The notes below the pieces were generated by a model that ran no database searches, was not told the origin of the DNA, and was given only the letters and a program-made list of their open reading frames with translations. Below, in pieces: positions 33,656-45,769 of a stretch of DNA of 64,000 nucleotides (positions are counted from its first letter, which is position 1; each line of letters opens with the position of its first letter). This DNA is from Echinarachnius parma (lineage: Eukaryota > Echinodermata > Echinoidea > Clypeasteroida > Echinarachniidae): assembly GCA_037951105.1 (NCBI GenBank), contig JBAMJV010001855.1, positions 124,001 through 188,000 of the forward strand, given 5' to 3'. The position numbers and the translations under genes were made by a program.

Positions 33656-34710
33656 TGTTTACTCACATGGACCAAGTCTGGGTGGCAGTGGTGCATACAG
33701 GCACAACATTGACAGCCATCCTCATCGACATTGTTATTCCTTGGAACCAGCATCATATTTTGTAAGCCATCCCTCGACAAATCTTCATGTCACAACAACA
33801 ATATTCACAACAGCATATAACGGGCCACATCACTCAACGAGACAGTCGGTGTATAATGTTCCAGAATGGCTTTACTGCAACTGTACTACTGCTTGTACAA
33901 CAATAATATTGCGGGTTATCAATAGAAGATGATAAAATATGCACAGCTCCAAATTATTGCAACTGTATAAAGTACAGCCCAAATCATTTGTATATATAAA
34001 GACATAACTAGAAACTATGCAGATGTGCACAGAACTGGAATGATATCATCACAAAATGTGTATGCACTACGAAGACGACAAGTACTACAATGTTCAATTC
34101 AACGATATATCAGTCCCTAACTGTTAGCTTCCATGCCAGAACGTGAAATGAATCGTAGCATCGCACGGAGCGAAATTATGAGGCTTCCTCTTTTCCCCAC
34201 ACACCGTATTACCCAAGAATGACACACAGCGTAGGCAGACTCAACACATCATCCCACTTGTGTGGATTTTGCAACTGTGTGTAGTGGAACCTTGTTTATA
34301 AATAGGGCAGGGGAGTTGTGCCTCTCTTCTGTACATCTAGCATGATGAGGGTTGTGTGTGTCTGTTTGTGTGTGTGCAGTATGAGTGTGTATGTGCATGT
34401 CTGCATGTGTGTGTTTGTGTTTGTGTATTATATTTGTACATGTGTGTATGTTTGTGTGTGCCTGTGTCAGTATGTGTATGTGTACTAATATGTGTTTAAT
34501 GTGATAGTATAATGAGCTCGGGATTTCGAGAGTATAATTCAATTTTACTTGTTAACGAGAAAAACTTATTTTCATTCACCAATTAATACTTTGTTAAATG
34601 GCTCATTTTGTTCCTTATTATCTTGATTGTACTCTCATTTCTCATATCACAGATAAAGGATATTAAGGTATTTTTTTGTCACAGATGGGCAATGTAACTG
34701 AAAATGAACG
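33656..34710. other. Unassigned sequence with a GT-rich stretch
   Basis: A GT-rich stretch of TGTGTGT/TATGTG type spans about 34345-34500. Otherwise no gene, RNA or repeat is recognised. Confidence 0.55.
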
Positions 34711-34722
34711 AATGCACTGCCT

Positions 34723-34983
34723 CAGTGGCGTAGCGACAGGGGGGCATGGGCCGCCCCCCTCCCCCCCAAAAAATAATAATAATAATTTGAAACAAAAAAA
34801 ACAATAGGAAACATAAGGCAACATTTTTTTTGTAGAAAACAAAAATACATATAAGGTATGCCCATCCCCCCCCCCCCCCAAACAAAAAAAATAAAAATTG
34901 CATGCTCCCCCCCCAAAAAAAAAAAAAATTTGCATGCTCCCCCCCCCCCCCCCTCCCATCAGTCCGACCACGCTACGCCACTG
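34723..34983. mobile_element. hAT-like MITE, 261 bp, perfect 8-bp duplication
   Basis: The inverted termini CAGTGGCGTAGCG are flanked by CACTGCCT on both sides (34715-34722 and 34984-34991). The interior is C tracts and A tracts with GCATGCTCCCCC repeats. Glycine-rich and phenylalanine-rich frames across it are artefacts. Confidence 0.95.
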
Positions 34984-35150
34984 CACTGCCTACTGTATGT
35001 TACATGATGATAATGGTCATCTGATCAAGGAAGTATAGATATTTACCATGTATCAACATTTGCATCGATACTTGAGTCTCATTACATCAATATTCCACTT
35101 CTCTTTTAGATTTTATGAGGACTTCAATCTGCTGTATTAGATTTCATTTT

Positions 35151-35533
35151 CCAATTAATTATGACATTGATTGTGGTATAATTTGCCAATAGTTGAAACA
35201 TTAGGTTTTGGTTGAGAAAACAACAAAAGATGTAACCTTTGTATTTAAAACATCTCATTCAAATCACTTTTTAATGCAAATATAGCGGATGGGTTACTAG
35301 TGATAATTATGATTTGATATGATGAATAGTGTAAGGTTGCCAATTAATTATGACATTGATTGTGGTATAATTTGCCAATAGTTGAAACATTAAGTTTTGG
35401 TTGAGAAAACAACAAAAGGTGTAACCTTTGTATTTAAAACATCTCATTCAAATCACTTTTTAAAGCAAATATAGCTGATGCTTACAATACTAGTGATAAT
35501 TATGATTTGATATCATTAATTGTGTAAGGTTGC
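35151..35533. repeat. Two-copy direct repeat, 189-bp unit
   Basis: CCAATTAATTATGACATTGA starts at 35151 and again at 35340, and the two units stay highly similar to GTGTAAGGTTGC. The second unit runs into the next array. Confidence 0.9.
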
Positions 35534-35680
35534 CTTTGCAAGTTGTAGACTGGGAACAGCTTAATCTCTTCATCCAAATAGTGATTAGTGATTAACTAAT
35601 AACTTGATTGATGTAACTAATCTTTAACATGAATAGAAGATCATATCTGCATTTTGATAACAGAGACCTAAATACGTCTA

Positions 35681-36530
35681 TGATTTGTTATTGCTAATGA
35701 TCCAGGAATGTCTGTGCATTTCATTGACTGGGCATAGCTCATGTTATCCAGATGTCTTGTAGAAATGTAAGTCAAACTGAACCGCTCAAATGAGCACAGA
35801 AATCAAGACAATAATGATATTTTCTTGCAATATAATTTAGATGTTAATCAAAATGGGTTCAAATATGAATGGAAAAAATATCTCTATACAATGAGTAACA
35901 TCTGGCACAGGCATGATTACGATTATGATTTGTTATTGTTAATGATACAGGAATGTCTGAGTGTGCATGTTGTGGACTGAGAACATAATTTCCCCCTCCA
36001 GATAATAATTTGAGTGTGAATGGGGCTAATATTCTCAATGAATGGAAGATCATATTATCTGCATTGAATGACAAGCATCTGGCACAGACAGAATGACAAT
36101 TATGATTTGTTATTGTTAATGATACAGGCATGTCTGTTAGAGTATATATTTTATGAACGGGGAACAGCTTAATTTCTTCCTCCAGATAATAATTTGAGTG
36201 TGAATGGGGCTAATATTCTCAATGAATGGAAGATCATATTATCTGCATTGAATGACAAGCATCTGGCACAGACAGAATGACAATTATGATTTGTTATTGT
36301 TAATGATGCAGGCATGTCCTGTTAGAGTGTATATTTTATGAACAGGGAACAGCTTAATTTCTTCCTCCAGATAATAATTTGAGTGTGAATGGGGCTAATA
36401 TTCTCAATGAATGGAAGATCATATCTGCAATGAATGACACACATCTGGTACAAAAAGATGACGATTATGATTTGTTATTGTTAATGGTGTAGGAATGTCT
36501 GAGTGTGCATGCTATGTGGGACTGGGAACA
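35681..36530. repeat. Tandem array, about 180-bp unit, 4-5 copies
   Basis: TGATTTGTTATTGTTAATGA occurs at 35926, 36103, 36287 and 36468 (a variant at 35680). Each is followed by CAGGAATGTCTG-like, GGGAACAGCTTAAT and AATAATTTGAGTGTGAATGG blocks. Units three and four are nearly identical over long stretches. A related AATAATTTGAGTGTGAATGG block recurs at 39757-40005. Confidence 0.9.
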
Positions 36531-37261
36531 GCCCCTCCCCTTTATAACGCATTTCTGAGTCATAAGCTCCCGACCAATCAACATGATTGATGGATCAGCA
36601 ATCAGTTAACTTTTTACATGCCATAAAAACTGTGTCGCTGTTATAAACAAACGTGTATGTGTGTTATACAGTAATAGTCTAGCTTTCTAGCAGATCTCAG
36701 AGAGAGAAAAGGGAAATATGGAAAAGGTAGATTTTGGGAGATAAAAATTAGGATTCATACTTTTTAGTAGGATATGTGCAAGCTTTCCAAAGATTGTCTT
36801 TATTCATTTTGGGGACCCGTATAGAAATTGAAGAGCTGAGAGCCTGAGATCCATATTTTGGTAGATCCAAGGACCACTGTACCTATTCTGACTGCTGCTA
36901 CACAGACTGAAAAGTTCAAGATTGATATATATTATATAGACAGTATGTACCTTCTTTTGTCTTACACATGTAATTAGTATACTTGGACAAGACAATTTCA
37001 ATTGTCTAGCAGTAGGAGTAACACCGAGCTGCTAAGCCAATAATGTGACAATAACTCTTTTACATAGCTGTTTCAAACAGAAAGAGTAAGAAACCAGAAC
37101 GTCAATGACGTAGCGCTCATCCGGCATCTCGCAACATCAAATATCGCAAATTTCATGTGGTACACTTTTCAACTGGTCAAAAACTGCCCTGGAAGGGACA
37201 TAAATTTTTTTAATTTTTTTAATTAGAGCAAAAAAAATATAAATTTGACGCCCCAGAAGGG

Positions 37262-37430
37262 ACATGGGGAAAAAAAAATAAATAAATAAATAAAAATAAT
37301 AATAAATAAATTTAAAAATGTAAACAAAATAACCAAAATTTTTTTTTTTTTTTTTATAAAATAAAAATAAATAAAAATAAATAAATAAATAAAAAATAAT
37401 AAATAAATAAATAAATAAATAAAAATTACC
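37262..37430. repeat. ATAA/AAAT low-complexity run
   Basis: ATAAATAAATAA-type repeats broken by T17 near 37340. The frame that reads as repeated isoleucine, tyrosine and phenylalanine is an artefact. Confidence 0.95.
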
Positions 37431-38110
37431 ATAATTAATTAATGGAGAAAAATTTCAAAATTCTGTGTAGAAGTTTAGTGTACCAAAGTTAGCTCTACCA
37501 GATAAAGCAAACCAAATAAAAATCGGTCGAGAAATGAAGGAGAAGAAGCATTTTTTGTGATTTTTGGAATAAATTTGCATAAATTACCATAATTAATTAA
37601 TGGAGAAAAAATTCAAAATTCTGTGTAGAAGTTTAGTGTACCAAAGTTAGCTCTACCAGATAAAGCAAACCAAATCAAAATCGGTCGAGAAATGAAGGAG
37701 AAGAAGCATTTTTTGTGATATTTGGAATAAATTTGCATAAATTACCATAATTAATTAATGGAAAAAAATTTCAAAATTCTGTGTAGAAGTTTAGTGTACC
37801 AAAGTTAGCTCTACCAGATAAAGCAAACCAAATCAAAATCAGTCGAGAAATGAAGGAGAAGAAGCATTTTTTGTGATTTTTTGAATAAATTTGCATAAAT
37901 TATCATAATTAATTAATGGAGAAAAATTTCAACATTCTGTGTAGAAGTTTAGTGTACCAAAGTTAGCTCTACCAGATAAAGCAAACCAAATCAAAATCGG
38001 TCGAGAAATGAAGGAGTAGAAGCATTTTTTGTGATTTTTGGAATAAATTTGCATAAATTACCATAATTAATTAATGGAGAAAAATTTCAAAATTCTGTGT
38101 AGAAGTTTTA
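37431..38110. repeat. 158-bp tandem array, 4 full units plus a partial
   Basis: ATAATTAATTAATGG starts at 37431, 37589, 37747, 37905 and 38063, an exact 158-bp period. Units are nearly identical, with only scattered substitutions (for example GGAGAAAAATTTC against GGAAAAAAATTTC). Confidence 0.97.
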
Positions 38111-38195
38111 AATCCCCCTCCTAGCCCTATCTTATGAAACAATCAGAATCAAAATCGGTTGAAAAATAACGAAGAAGAAGCATTTTGAAAACTGT

Positions 38196-38287
38196 GGACG
38201 GACGGACGGACGGAAGGACGGACGGACGGACGGACGGAAGGACGGACGGACGGAAGGACGGACGGAAGGACGGACGGACGACGGACG
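38196..38287. repeat. GACG tetranucleotide minisatellite
   Basis: GGAC-type tetramers with periodic GGAAGGAC variants. The reverse strand gives PSVRPS-type chance frames. Confidence 0.96.
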
Positions 38288-38302
38288 CAACGGCATGGCA
38301 TA

Positions 38303-38334
38303 AGCTCATCGGGGCCCTTCGGGCCGGATGAGCT
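38303..38334. repeat. Terminal hairpin AGCTCATC...GATGAGCT
   Basis: AGCTCATCGGGGCCC pairs with GGGCCGGATGAGCT around a TTC loop, with one small mismatch region. It closes the right end of the element at 37111-38335. Confidence 0.85.
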
Positions 38335-38700
38335 AAAAATGAATAATAGCACAATCTTTTTTAAATGATAAACATACATGCATGAAAGGTCTTCTTTTGT
38401 CTTCAGTATGATATTTGGGCCAGACAATTTCAATTAAGTCTAGATAGCAGTAGGAGTATTGCTAAGCCAATAACATGACAATGACTTTCTTACGTATATC
38501 TTGTTTCAAAGGGAAAAGTACCAACCAAAAAATAATATACAAATTGCAAAGTCTTTCAAAAGGGATGAATGAACATACATGTATTTAAGGTCTTCTTTTG
38601 TCTTCAGTATATTATTTGGACCAGACAATATCAATTAAGTCTAGCAGTAGGAGTAACACCGAGCTGCTAAGCCAATAATGTGACAATGACCTGCTTCCAG

Positions 38701-39104
38701 GAAGTTCCCATACATTATACTGGTATTTCACACGAGAGAAAGAGAGAGAGACATAGCTTTCAGTTAAAAAGATGGTTTTGTTTCAATTTGGAAGAGACTA
38801 CTGGTATTTCACAGAGAGAGGGAGAGAGACATTCAAGATTTCATAATTCTCTGTTACACAGGTTGTATTAAGATATTTTGGGTAATTTCAGTAAAAAAAT
38901 ATATAAATAAATAGAACAAGAGTTATATTTGTAAAACATTTCAGTAAATAAATCATCTCTTTAATTTGTGGAATTTCAGTCACAATAGAACAATATTCAG
39001 TCAAAACAGGACTTGACTTCACAACCAGACTGCTCCTTTAATGCCCACTCACAACATGTACATTGTATAATACACACAAGAGATGCAGACAATCAACTCT
39101 CCAA
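38701..39104. other. Unassigned AT- and AG-rich sequence
   Basis: Short GAGA runs occur near 38735-38750 and 38812-38830. Nothing else was recognised. Confidence 0.5.
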
Positions 39105-39183
39105 TTAACCGATTGACTATGGGAACCAGGTGGTTGTGTATAAATTCTATGGAGATTTCAGAACCTCGTAGTGAACGGGTTAA
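39105..39183 (+). mobile_element. Family C micro-element
   Basis: It starts TTAACCGATTGACTATGGGA and ends CTCGTAGTGAACGGGTTAA; 79 bp, close to the 28541 copy. Confidence 0.75.
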
Positions 39184-40229
39184 CTCATCCTCAGAGGGCA
39201 AAGTACAGTCAATTTGGGGCATATTCAAAACATAGCAATATGTTGTGGAATTCCAGTTAAGACTTCATTTCACAACCAAACTGCCCCTTTAAGTTAAACG
39301 CATACTTACATTGTATACTTCAAACATTACATAGCAGCAGACAATCACCTCTCCATAACTCATCCTAAGCAGCTGAAAGTGTGCAAGCTACACTTCCTAC
39401 CATCTTACTCATAATCCTAGTATCAGCTTGAGACCCATTCACACTACTGGTAACTGCTGCATAGTTGTCTGAATGTGGACATCGATACTAGAGCAAAATG
39501 TACACCGCACAACACCCAGATATTCATAATTGTGAAGTTTATTCAAATTTGCTTCATAAATGTAAAGTTTGCATGCAAGGTTTGAGCTAACTGCACATGT
39601 GCTCAGAAAGTTACAAAATATGAATTTTATATTTTACTCACAACATGAAAACTGAATTAAAAAACTGTTACATTGCTGTTGTTGTTATTGTTTATGATAA
39701 AACAGTTTCCAGGTTTTTGCAAAGCAACTATGGGAATGGTATAATGTGTTTATTAATGGAAATAATTTGAGTGTGAACGGGTCTGTGCATCAATTTTTTT
39801 CTTTATACAGGGGAACACAATGGTTGTGTTAATATTCATTGGATTTCTACAAAGCAAAGGTACCATGGTACAATGAATTTATCACCAGCAATAATTTGAG
39901 TGTGAATGGACCCATGCAAATGGCACACATGATTTGTACAAAGCTAATGATACCAATTGCACAATGTATATTCCTGGAATAATTTGAGTGTGAATGGGTC
40001 TGTGCATCAATTTTATCTTCATCACTTCAAGAATCAAGGGAAGACAATGGCCGTCTTGATAGGCAGTGACAGAACAGCTATCAACAGGACAGCACATTAT
40101 CACTCATCTTCACAGCTGCTGTGACTAGGTGTATACTCAGTAAATGTGTCTTGAATTGCCTGTAGATACTTGCCCAATGTTAACTTGCATAATAAAAGTT
40201 TGTTATACCCAGTCCCACATATTGTGACC
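39184..40229. other. Unassigned; small decayed repeat at 39740-40030
   Basis: AATAATTTGAGTGTGAANGG occurs near 39759, 39889 and 39977, followed by TCTGTGCATCAATTTT in two cases. These resemble part of the 35681-36530 unit. No gene was seen. Confidence 0.55.
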
Positions 40230-40233
40230 TTAA

Positions 40234-40651
40234 AGGGGACCACCAGGCAAAGGACAACACATTATTATATGTTTTGGTACCGTTTTGTGATATCAAATAG
40301 ATACCCAACATTTTACAAAGGGTTGTGTAATTCATAAACAAAGCAATTAATTACCATCACTAATACGAACCACTATTATTTCCTGGTTCCGTATGGGCCA
40401 ACATTTGCGAGTGCGCCAATGCTATTCACGCATAGGTTTGGAGGACAATAGAATCCCGGACGATTCGTTCGCTCTGGACAAAGTAGTCTTCGTACATTCA
40501 GACCCATGAACGCATGTTTTAGAATGGTGATGTGTTTTCCAATTATATATTTTCTCTGGACACATATTTTTGTGAACTTGTTGATGGAATGGAGCACTAA
40601 AGGTGTTACCTTTCATTTATTATAATATTTTTTTGGGGTTGGTGGTACCCT
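40234..40651 (+). mobile_element. TTAA MITE, family B, copy 2
   Basis: The ends AGGGGACCACCAGGCAAA and GGTTGGTGGTACCCT match copy 1. TTAA lies at 40230-40233 and an altered TTAG at 40652-40655. Short frames across it also recur in the other copies because the repeat is shared. Confidence 0.85.
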
Positions 40652-40655
40652 TTAG

Positions 40656-43050
40656 GCAATGCTTGAAATTAGCAGAGTCCCTCTGGCCCAGGGCCATTAC
40701 AAATTAGCTTTGGGCCACCAAAAATAACACACATTTTCACGTTTTTCTTTATTTGAGGCTACCCTACTCTCAATTGGGTCACAAAACTTTGTAAAGTCTT
40801 GATTGTACCTGACAGACTCGGCTATCAAGAAAAAGGGTCCATTTCTAGAATTTCATTGGGAATGGGTAAATGCTATATCTGTCTTTTAGTTACATAGTGG
40901 AACATTGTGATAACCAAGACATTGGTAACATGAAAACTACATTCAAGTGTTAGATGGTTTTGTGATATCAGAGCTCTTCATATGAAGGTTCCACTGTATA
41001 CAATTGGAAAGTAAAGAACTGTGGTTAAACAATGAATGAAACCCCTTAACCAATAAACGATGCCCTACCAATAAATAAACGAATAAATAGTAAATTTGTT
41101 TAAATATTAAATACACACTGAGTCATTTTGATTGGAGGGTTAAGACAACAAATGAGTGATAATCTGTTGGTAGGGCCTCGTTTATCCTTCTTTATCGAAT
41201 TACTAATCTCTGCTGCTAGGGGCACTTTCCCAAGACTTGTATTTAATTTTAAAATTGATCTGTTCCAAGGAAAAGCATTGCGTATTAGTCTCTTGCGTCT
41301 CATCCTTGTAAAAAAACTTGTGCATAATAAGGATCTATTAAAAGAGATTAATGTACTTCATATTTATGAAAATAGACCTTTAATTGAATAACGCAATTTG
41401 TCTTAAAAATCAGCAAATAATATTAAAATGTGAGTCGTGAAGCATTAAAAGTGAGCAACCTTCTTTTCATTCTTATAATACTTTTTTTAAATAGCACACA
41501 AACATATTTATAACGTGATCTTCTTAACTACAATTTAATCTGGATTAATCGGGCAAATTAGCAAATTGATATCAAAATATAATTGCAATACATAAATCTT
41601 ATTGAAGCATCCCAATTCCTGTATATAACTACTATAACATTAGTAGTTTGTTTCGCTGCAGTCTAAGGTTATTACCATCAAAACATTTTCACCTCAAAGT
41701 TGATGGTAGGAAACCCCCCGCACACCCCGGACTTCTCCCCCTGACGACTAATGGAAGGAAGCACTCCGCACCAAAACAAGCTGTTCCAAATGAATTGGTT
41801 CCCGCTCCCCAAACGTGCAATCTATTTGCCGCAGATTTTCCCGATTAGCACTACGCCCAAGTGAGTTGAGGACTAAATCAAAGCCAGGCTTCTTTTGAAT
41901 CTAATAGAAGTAGGGTTAGTATTATCTAAATAAAACTACTTAGATAAATTGCTGTAGTTACCCAAAAAGTAAACATAAACATTATCTAAATAAAGTCAAA
42001 CCTGCGTATAGTGACTTGTGTTGTATGTATAGTGACAAACCAAGTAAAACAAGAAATGTGACCACTTTAGACAGGTAACCTCTATATTAACCATGAACCT
42101 ACATGTACTACCAAGTATGATTAAAAGCACATTTTACGCAAACAATTTATTTTGCAGTTAGCAAATTTACTAGTTAATTACTTGTATGTTATAAAAATTA
42201 AAATAATTTCTCTCGCAACAAATGACTGGACTACTAGTTAAATAAAACAAAAATAAGCTATTGACAGTATAACACGGACATATAAATAAAATTGTAAATA
42301 AATATAGCCTTTTACAGTATTCAAATATCGGCTTCTACATTCTCCAGGATATATACCTTCCTCTAATTTACCCCATCAATCAAGGCCTATTTTTTTTTTA
42401 AAGGATGTTCGTTTATTTTGGCCTCCTAATTAATGCTTCCTATCTGCTATATACCTGAAAGCACTTAAAAATGACTAAAATTAGAGACCTTCACAGCAAA
42501 ATATAACTATTTCCCTGAAACTATTTATTGCAGGTAATTTTAACAAATTGTTGGCAGGGATGTAATGGAGGAATGTATTGAAAGAAAGACATACAAAATA
42601 TTCAAGCTTGGCTTCCCTTCCCAGTAAGGTTGAAAAAAGAAATAATAATACATAAAATATATTGTTGTTGTTGTTGTTGCTGCATAACACAAGTTTAATC
42701 TGTCAAGGATTCTGCCTGAATCCAAAAGTTATTTACATCTCTTATCTTTTATGGTTCGTACATGCCCGGTTGTTTTCTTCTAACTATTAAAAGAAGTAAG
42801 AAAAAAACTTCAATTTTCCCTTTTATAATTGAGATATTTATGATTTAATTTGAAGAAAAAATACTGGCAATCATTTTGACTGTGAACAAACTTGTAGAAA
42901 TGATAGCACTTTGCATTTTTGCTTATTACTTAGACATATAACAATTAACATTCAATTAACATGGAATTTTCACACATCTATGGAATCATATTCACCAGAA
43001 ATTTAATTTGTTATCAACCTTTTGTCAGTTTTACATGTAATCAAACTACA
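40656..43050. other. Unassigned; fragments of family E and the TA-flanked MITE
   Basis: GCCCAGGGCCATTACAAATT and TTTGGGCCACCAAAA at 40685-40730 are a family E fragment. AAGTCAAACCTGCGTATAGT...GACCACTTTAGACAGGTAACC at 41995-42100 is a partial relative of 25032-25203. Nothing coding is supported; the 87-codon frame at 41128 has no recognised motif. Confidence 0.5.
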
Positions 43051-43055
43051 ATGCA

Positions 43056-43303
43056 TATGGCAAGGGTGGCAAGGGTGGCAAGGGTGGCAGGGCAAGAAAA
43101 AGTTTATGTCGGGCAAGTAAAATGGCCTAGTTTGGTTGCCCGATCGGACAACTAAATAATTGGTCAATTACAAGAGAAAAATAGCAAAAAGTAGTAACAG
43201 GGCAAGTACATTTTCTGTTGGGGCAAGTCAATTTGAAATGTTATGATTTTACTTGCCCGAATGGGCCAGCAGAGAAAAAAGTTAGTGTGGAGGCTTGCCT
43301 TAC
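43056..43303. mobile_element. hAT-like remnant related to family E (GGGCAAGT subtype)
   Basis: It contains GGGCAAGTAAAATGGCC, TTGCCCGATCGGACAACTAA, and ends GTTAGTGTGGAGGCTTGCC, inverted relative to 9980-10228. The left part has three tandem GGCAAGGGT units. It directly abuts the element at 43310. Confidence 0.65.
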
Positions 43304-43309
43304 ATAATA

Positions 43310-43722
43310 GCGTCTTTTCGCTCTGCGACGCATGTGCGGCGACGGGGGATTTAAATCCGCTGTGACCGTCCCCGTACTCTGGCTACCGTCGCGATCTATT
43401 TGCAGTTTCGCAATTCTGAATACGCGGGAGTTTCACTCGTTCCATTTATCATGCATGTTGTACTATAAGCATACGGTATAGGCAGTACAAATCACAACAT
43501 ACTGTGCATGCAGCGCGTGTGTACGAATCAGTGCATGAAACACGTGAGGCAGCGAGCCGTCCAAGCGCTCTGATTGGCTGATCACGTACCCGCGTAGCGG
43601 CTCTACGACCGACGTTAATTCGGTCAAATACCGTCCTAGGTTTGGCCGCTACGGGGAAATTTTCGCTCTGAGTGCGACCCCCCGCTAAGATTAGCGATGT
43701 AGCCACACTAGCGAAAAGACGC
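43310..43722. mobile_element. TA-flanked MITE, 413 bp, CpG-rich
   Basis: Inverted termini GCGTCTTTTCGCT are flanked by TA at 43308-43309 and 43723-43724. The interior is markedly richer in G, C and CpG than its surroundings and has no transposase. Confidence 0.85.
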
Positions 43723-43724
43723 TA

Positions 43725-45284
43725 ATGATGGCTGGAAGGGCTGGTGATAGATCCTGCATTTCAATATGGTAACCTTGAACCGGTTTAAAATAGGGTTTGC
43801 GTTTCAAACAAGGATCTTGTGAAAAAGAAACTGACTATTAACAAAGTACCAGTAAAACATTTGTTTTTCAAGGATAGAAATGTGATCACATGCACATTTT
43901 ATGAATAAACATAGATTTGTTTCTCTGAAAGAGTGATATATGGAGTTGTACAAACGGAAACAAAAATGCAAACATTACATTACTCTCATTAAAAACATAT
44001 TTTTCAACTATTTTTTTCTGACTGAATATGAACAAAATTGTAAATATCTGCAACTACACAAACTAAATGTGACTTTCATATTAACTTATAAATTCAGTAC
44101 TCAAAAACATTTGGAATGAATTTTAGAGTTTGGATATTATAAATCATATGACATATTTTGTTTAAAAGACATTGTAAGCAAGTGAGATTAAAATGAATAT
44201 CAGCACTGTCTCGCTGGCCCGAGGCCACCAAAAAATAGCTTTGGGCCACCAAAATTTCATCAATACCAAATTGTTCTAGCCAGAATGGAGACAGGGCAAC
44301 CAAATAAATAAATAAAATACATGTATTTGTAATGTTGTTGGTGTTATTTTTTATTTGAGGCACCAGAAATAGGTTTCAGGTCACAACAATTATAAAAATC
44401 TTCATATTATTGCCAGGGCTGGGCCACGAGGTAAGAAAATTAATTTCTATGCTCATCGTACATGTACATGTTCATGTATGGCAGTACAGCAGGAGGGCAT
44501 AGGAGAACGCACAGATAAGAGACCAGCTCAGGAAATCTTCCATTTCTCCTTGCTAATCCAGTTTGGGATCACTTTAAACCTACTGTGACCACATGGGGGT
44601 GACCTGCATCCCCCTTTAAACCACAAAACCACCTCCGCAGCTGGCTGCCAATTCGGCAACCTTTTTGGTATGTTATCGCTAAAACAAGCCCAATATCTGT
44701 TTAACCTGTGAAGGTGTTAGTAATTAAAATATCACTCATGAACAAACATCTATAGAATCAATTATCGTTGTTTTGACATTTGGTACACATGATTCTTAAA
44801 TATGCATTGATAGAAATTAACTTTCCTTTTTGTTCCCTTGTGGCCAAAGCTAGGCAAGTAAAATAAAGAATTCTCAAATTTTGTTGATTTTTGTGCTTTT
44901 AATTTTTTTTTTTAAACAGTGTTACATTTTTTTTGGGTGACCCTGTCCTAATTTCTAGGAAAACAATGATTATATAATACATTTTTGTAATGAAAAGAAT
45001 TTACTGAATAATTCTGTTAACAGTCATTCCTTCTCTCCCCTACTCCCCATCCCCACACGTCTACATCCCAATTATGTTTTACAAGCTAAGGAGATCATGG
45101 AAGGTGGTGCTAAATCAACCATATGGTGTAAAAAGCCACATCCTGCAGATCTCCACAACACGCAATACATGATTTGATGAAGAACGGAGGATGTAGTTCA
45201 TGTAGAATTAAAATGAACCACACACATGTACATCTTCGAACATCTCGTACACAAGCACATTTAAAAACACAGATCTATTTTGAA
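43725..45284. other. Unassigned; family E fragment at 44205-44425
   Basis: GCTGGCCCGAGGCCACCAAA and TTTGGGCCACCAAAATTTC near 44210-44250, and CAGGGCTGGGCCACGAGG near 44414, mark a diverged family E element. Nothing else was recognised. Confidence 0.5.
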
Positions 45285-45760
45285 CATTATACACACACAC
45301 ACACATCCCAAAATAAACACAGGAACATGTAAATTACACACCCATATATGTAAGCCTGCATCTTTGAACATTGTACACACATACAGTACACACACATCCC
45401 AAATGAGGGGCCATCTACACAGTACGTATGCAGGGGGGGGGGGGGGGGGGGGTAAAGCTGATGCGTACGCTCTATTCAACCACGTGTATAAAAAGTGCGT
45501 ACGTGGGGGGGGGGGGGGGGGGGTAATTTCGAACCAAAAATTGCGTACGTACTTTGTAGATGGCCCATTACACACACAAACATGTCAAATGTACACACAT
45601 ACATTCATGTAAGACTGATTGTACACACACAAACATGTCAAACACATACATTCTCAGAGCTGCATCTATGAACATAGAACACACAGGAACATTAAAATAC
45701 ATGTGCACATACATTGTATGTAAGACTGCATCAAAATACATCACTTGCACACTGCTCCTG
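45285..45760. repeat. ACACAT-rich region with decayed short repeats
   Basis: CACACACACAAACATGTC, GCATCTTTGAACATTGTACA and similar blocks repeat on both sides of the element at 45408-45566. Confidence 0.75.
45408..45566. mobile_element. Short MITE with two internal G tracts, 159 bp
   Basis: Inverted termini of about 25 bp (GGGCCATCTACAMAGTACGT, then AYGC) enclose two G homopolymers of about 18-20 bases (near 45432-45451 and 45505-45522) separated by GCGTACGC and GTGCGTACGT. The glycine-rich frames here are artefacts. The target duplication is unclear. Confidence 0.85.
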
Positions 45761-45769
45761 GAGTAGATT

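Larger units (their letters stand above)
37111..38335. mobile_element. Repeat element with internal 158-bp array and GACG minisatellite
   Basis: The left end TAGCGCTCATCCGGC resembles the reverse complement of the right end (TAGCTCATCCGGCCC). Inside are an ATAA-rich run, a 158-bp tandem array and a GACG minisatellite. The sequence after the array (AATCAAAATCGGTTGAAAAATAACGAAGAAG...) is a diverged unit that leads into the GACG run, so the array arose within the element. Superfamily and target duplication are not clear. Confidence 0.6.
36945..38700. repeat. Three direct copies of a 100-bp block, first pair split by an insertion
   Basis: CTTCTTTTGTCTT..., AGACAATTTCAATT, AGCAGTAGGAGTA and GCTAAGCCAATAA occur in the same order near 36950-37050, 38390-38480 and 38590-38690. 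The element at 37111-38335 lies between the first and second. Confidence 0.75.

Noticed and set aside
33286-33712. Histidine-rich and serine-proline-rich frames
   Set aside because: They are translations of CAT and CACCAT microsatellites.
38303-38334. cUUCGg tetraloop RNA hairpin
   Set aside because: With a four-base loop only two G-C pairs form before a mismatch; the better fold has a three-base TTC loop, so it is not the special tetraloop.
38127-38433. Repeated PSVRPS / SVLPSVRP frames
   Set aside because: They come from the GACG tetranucleotide minisatellite read in three frames.
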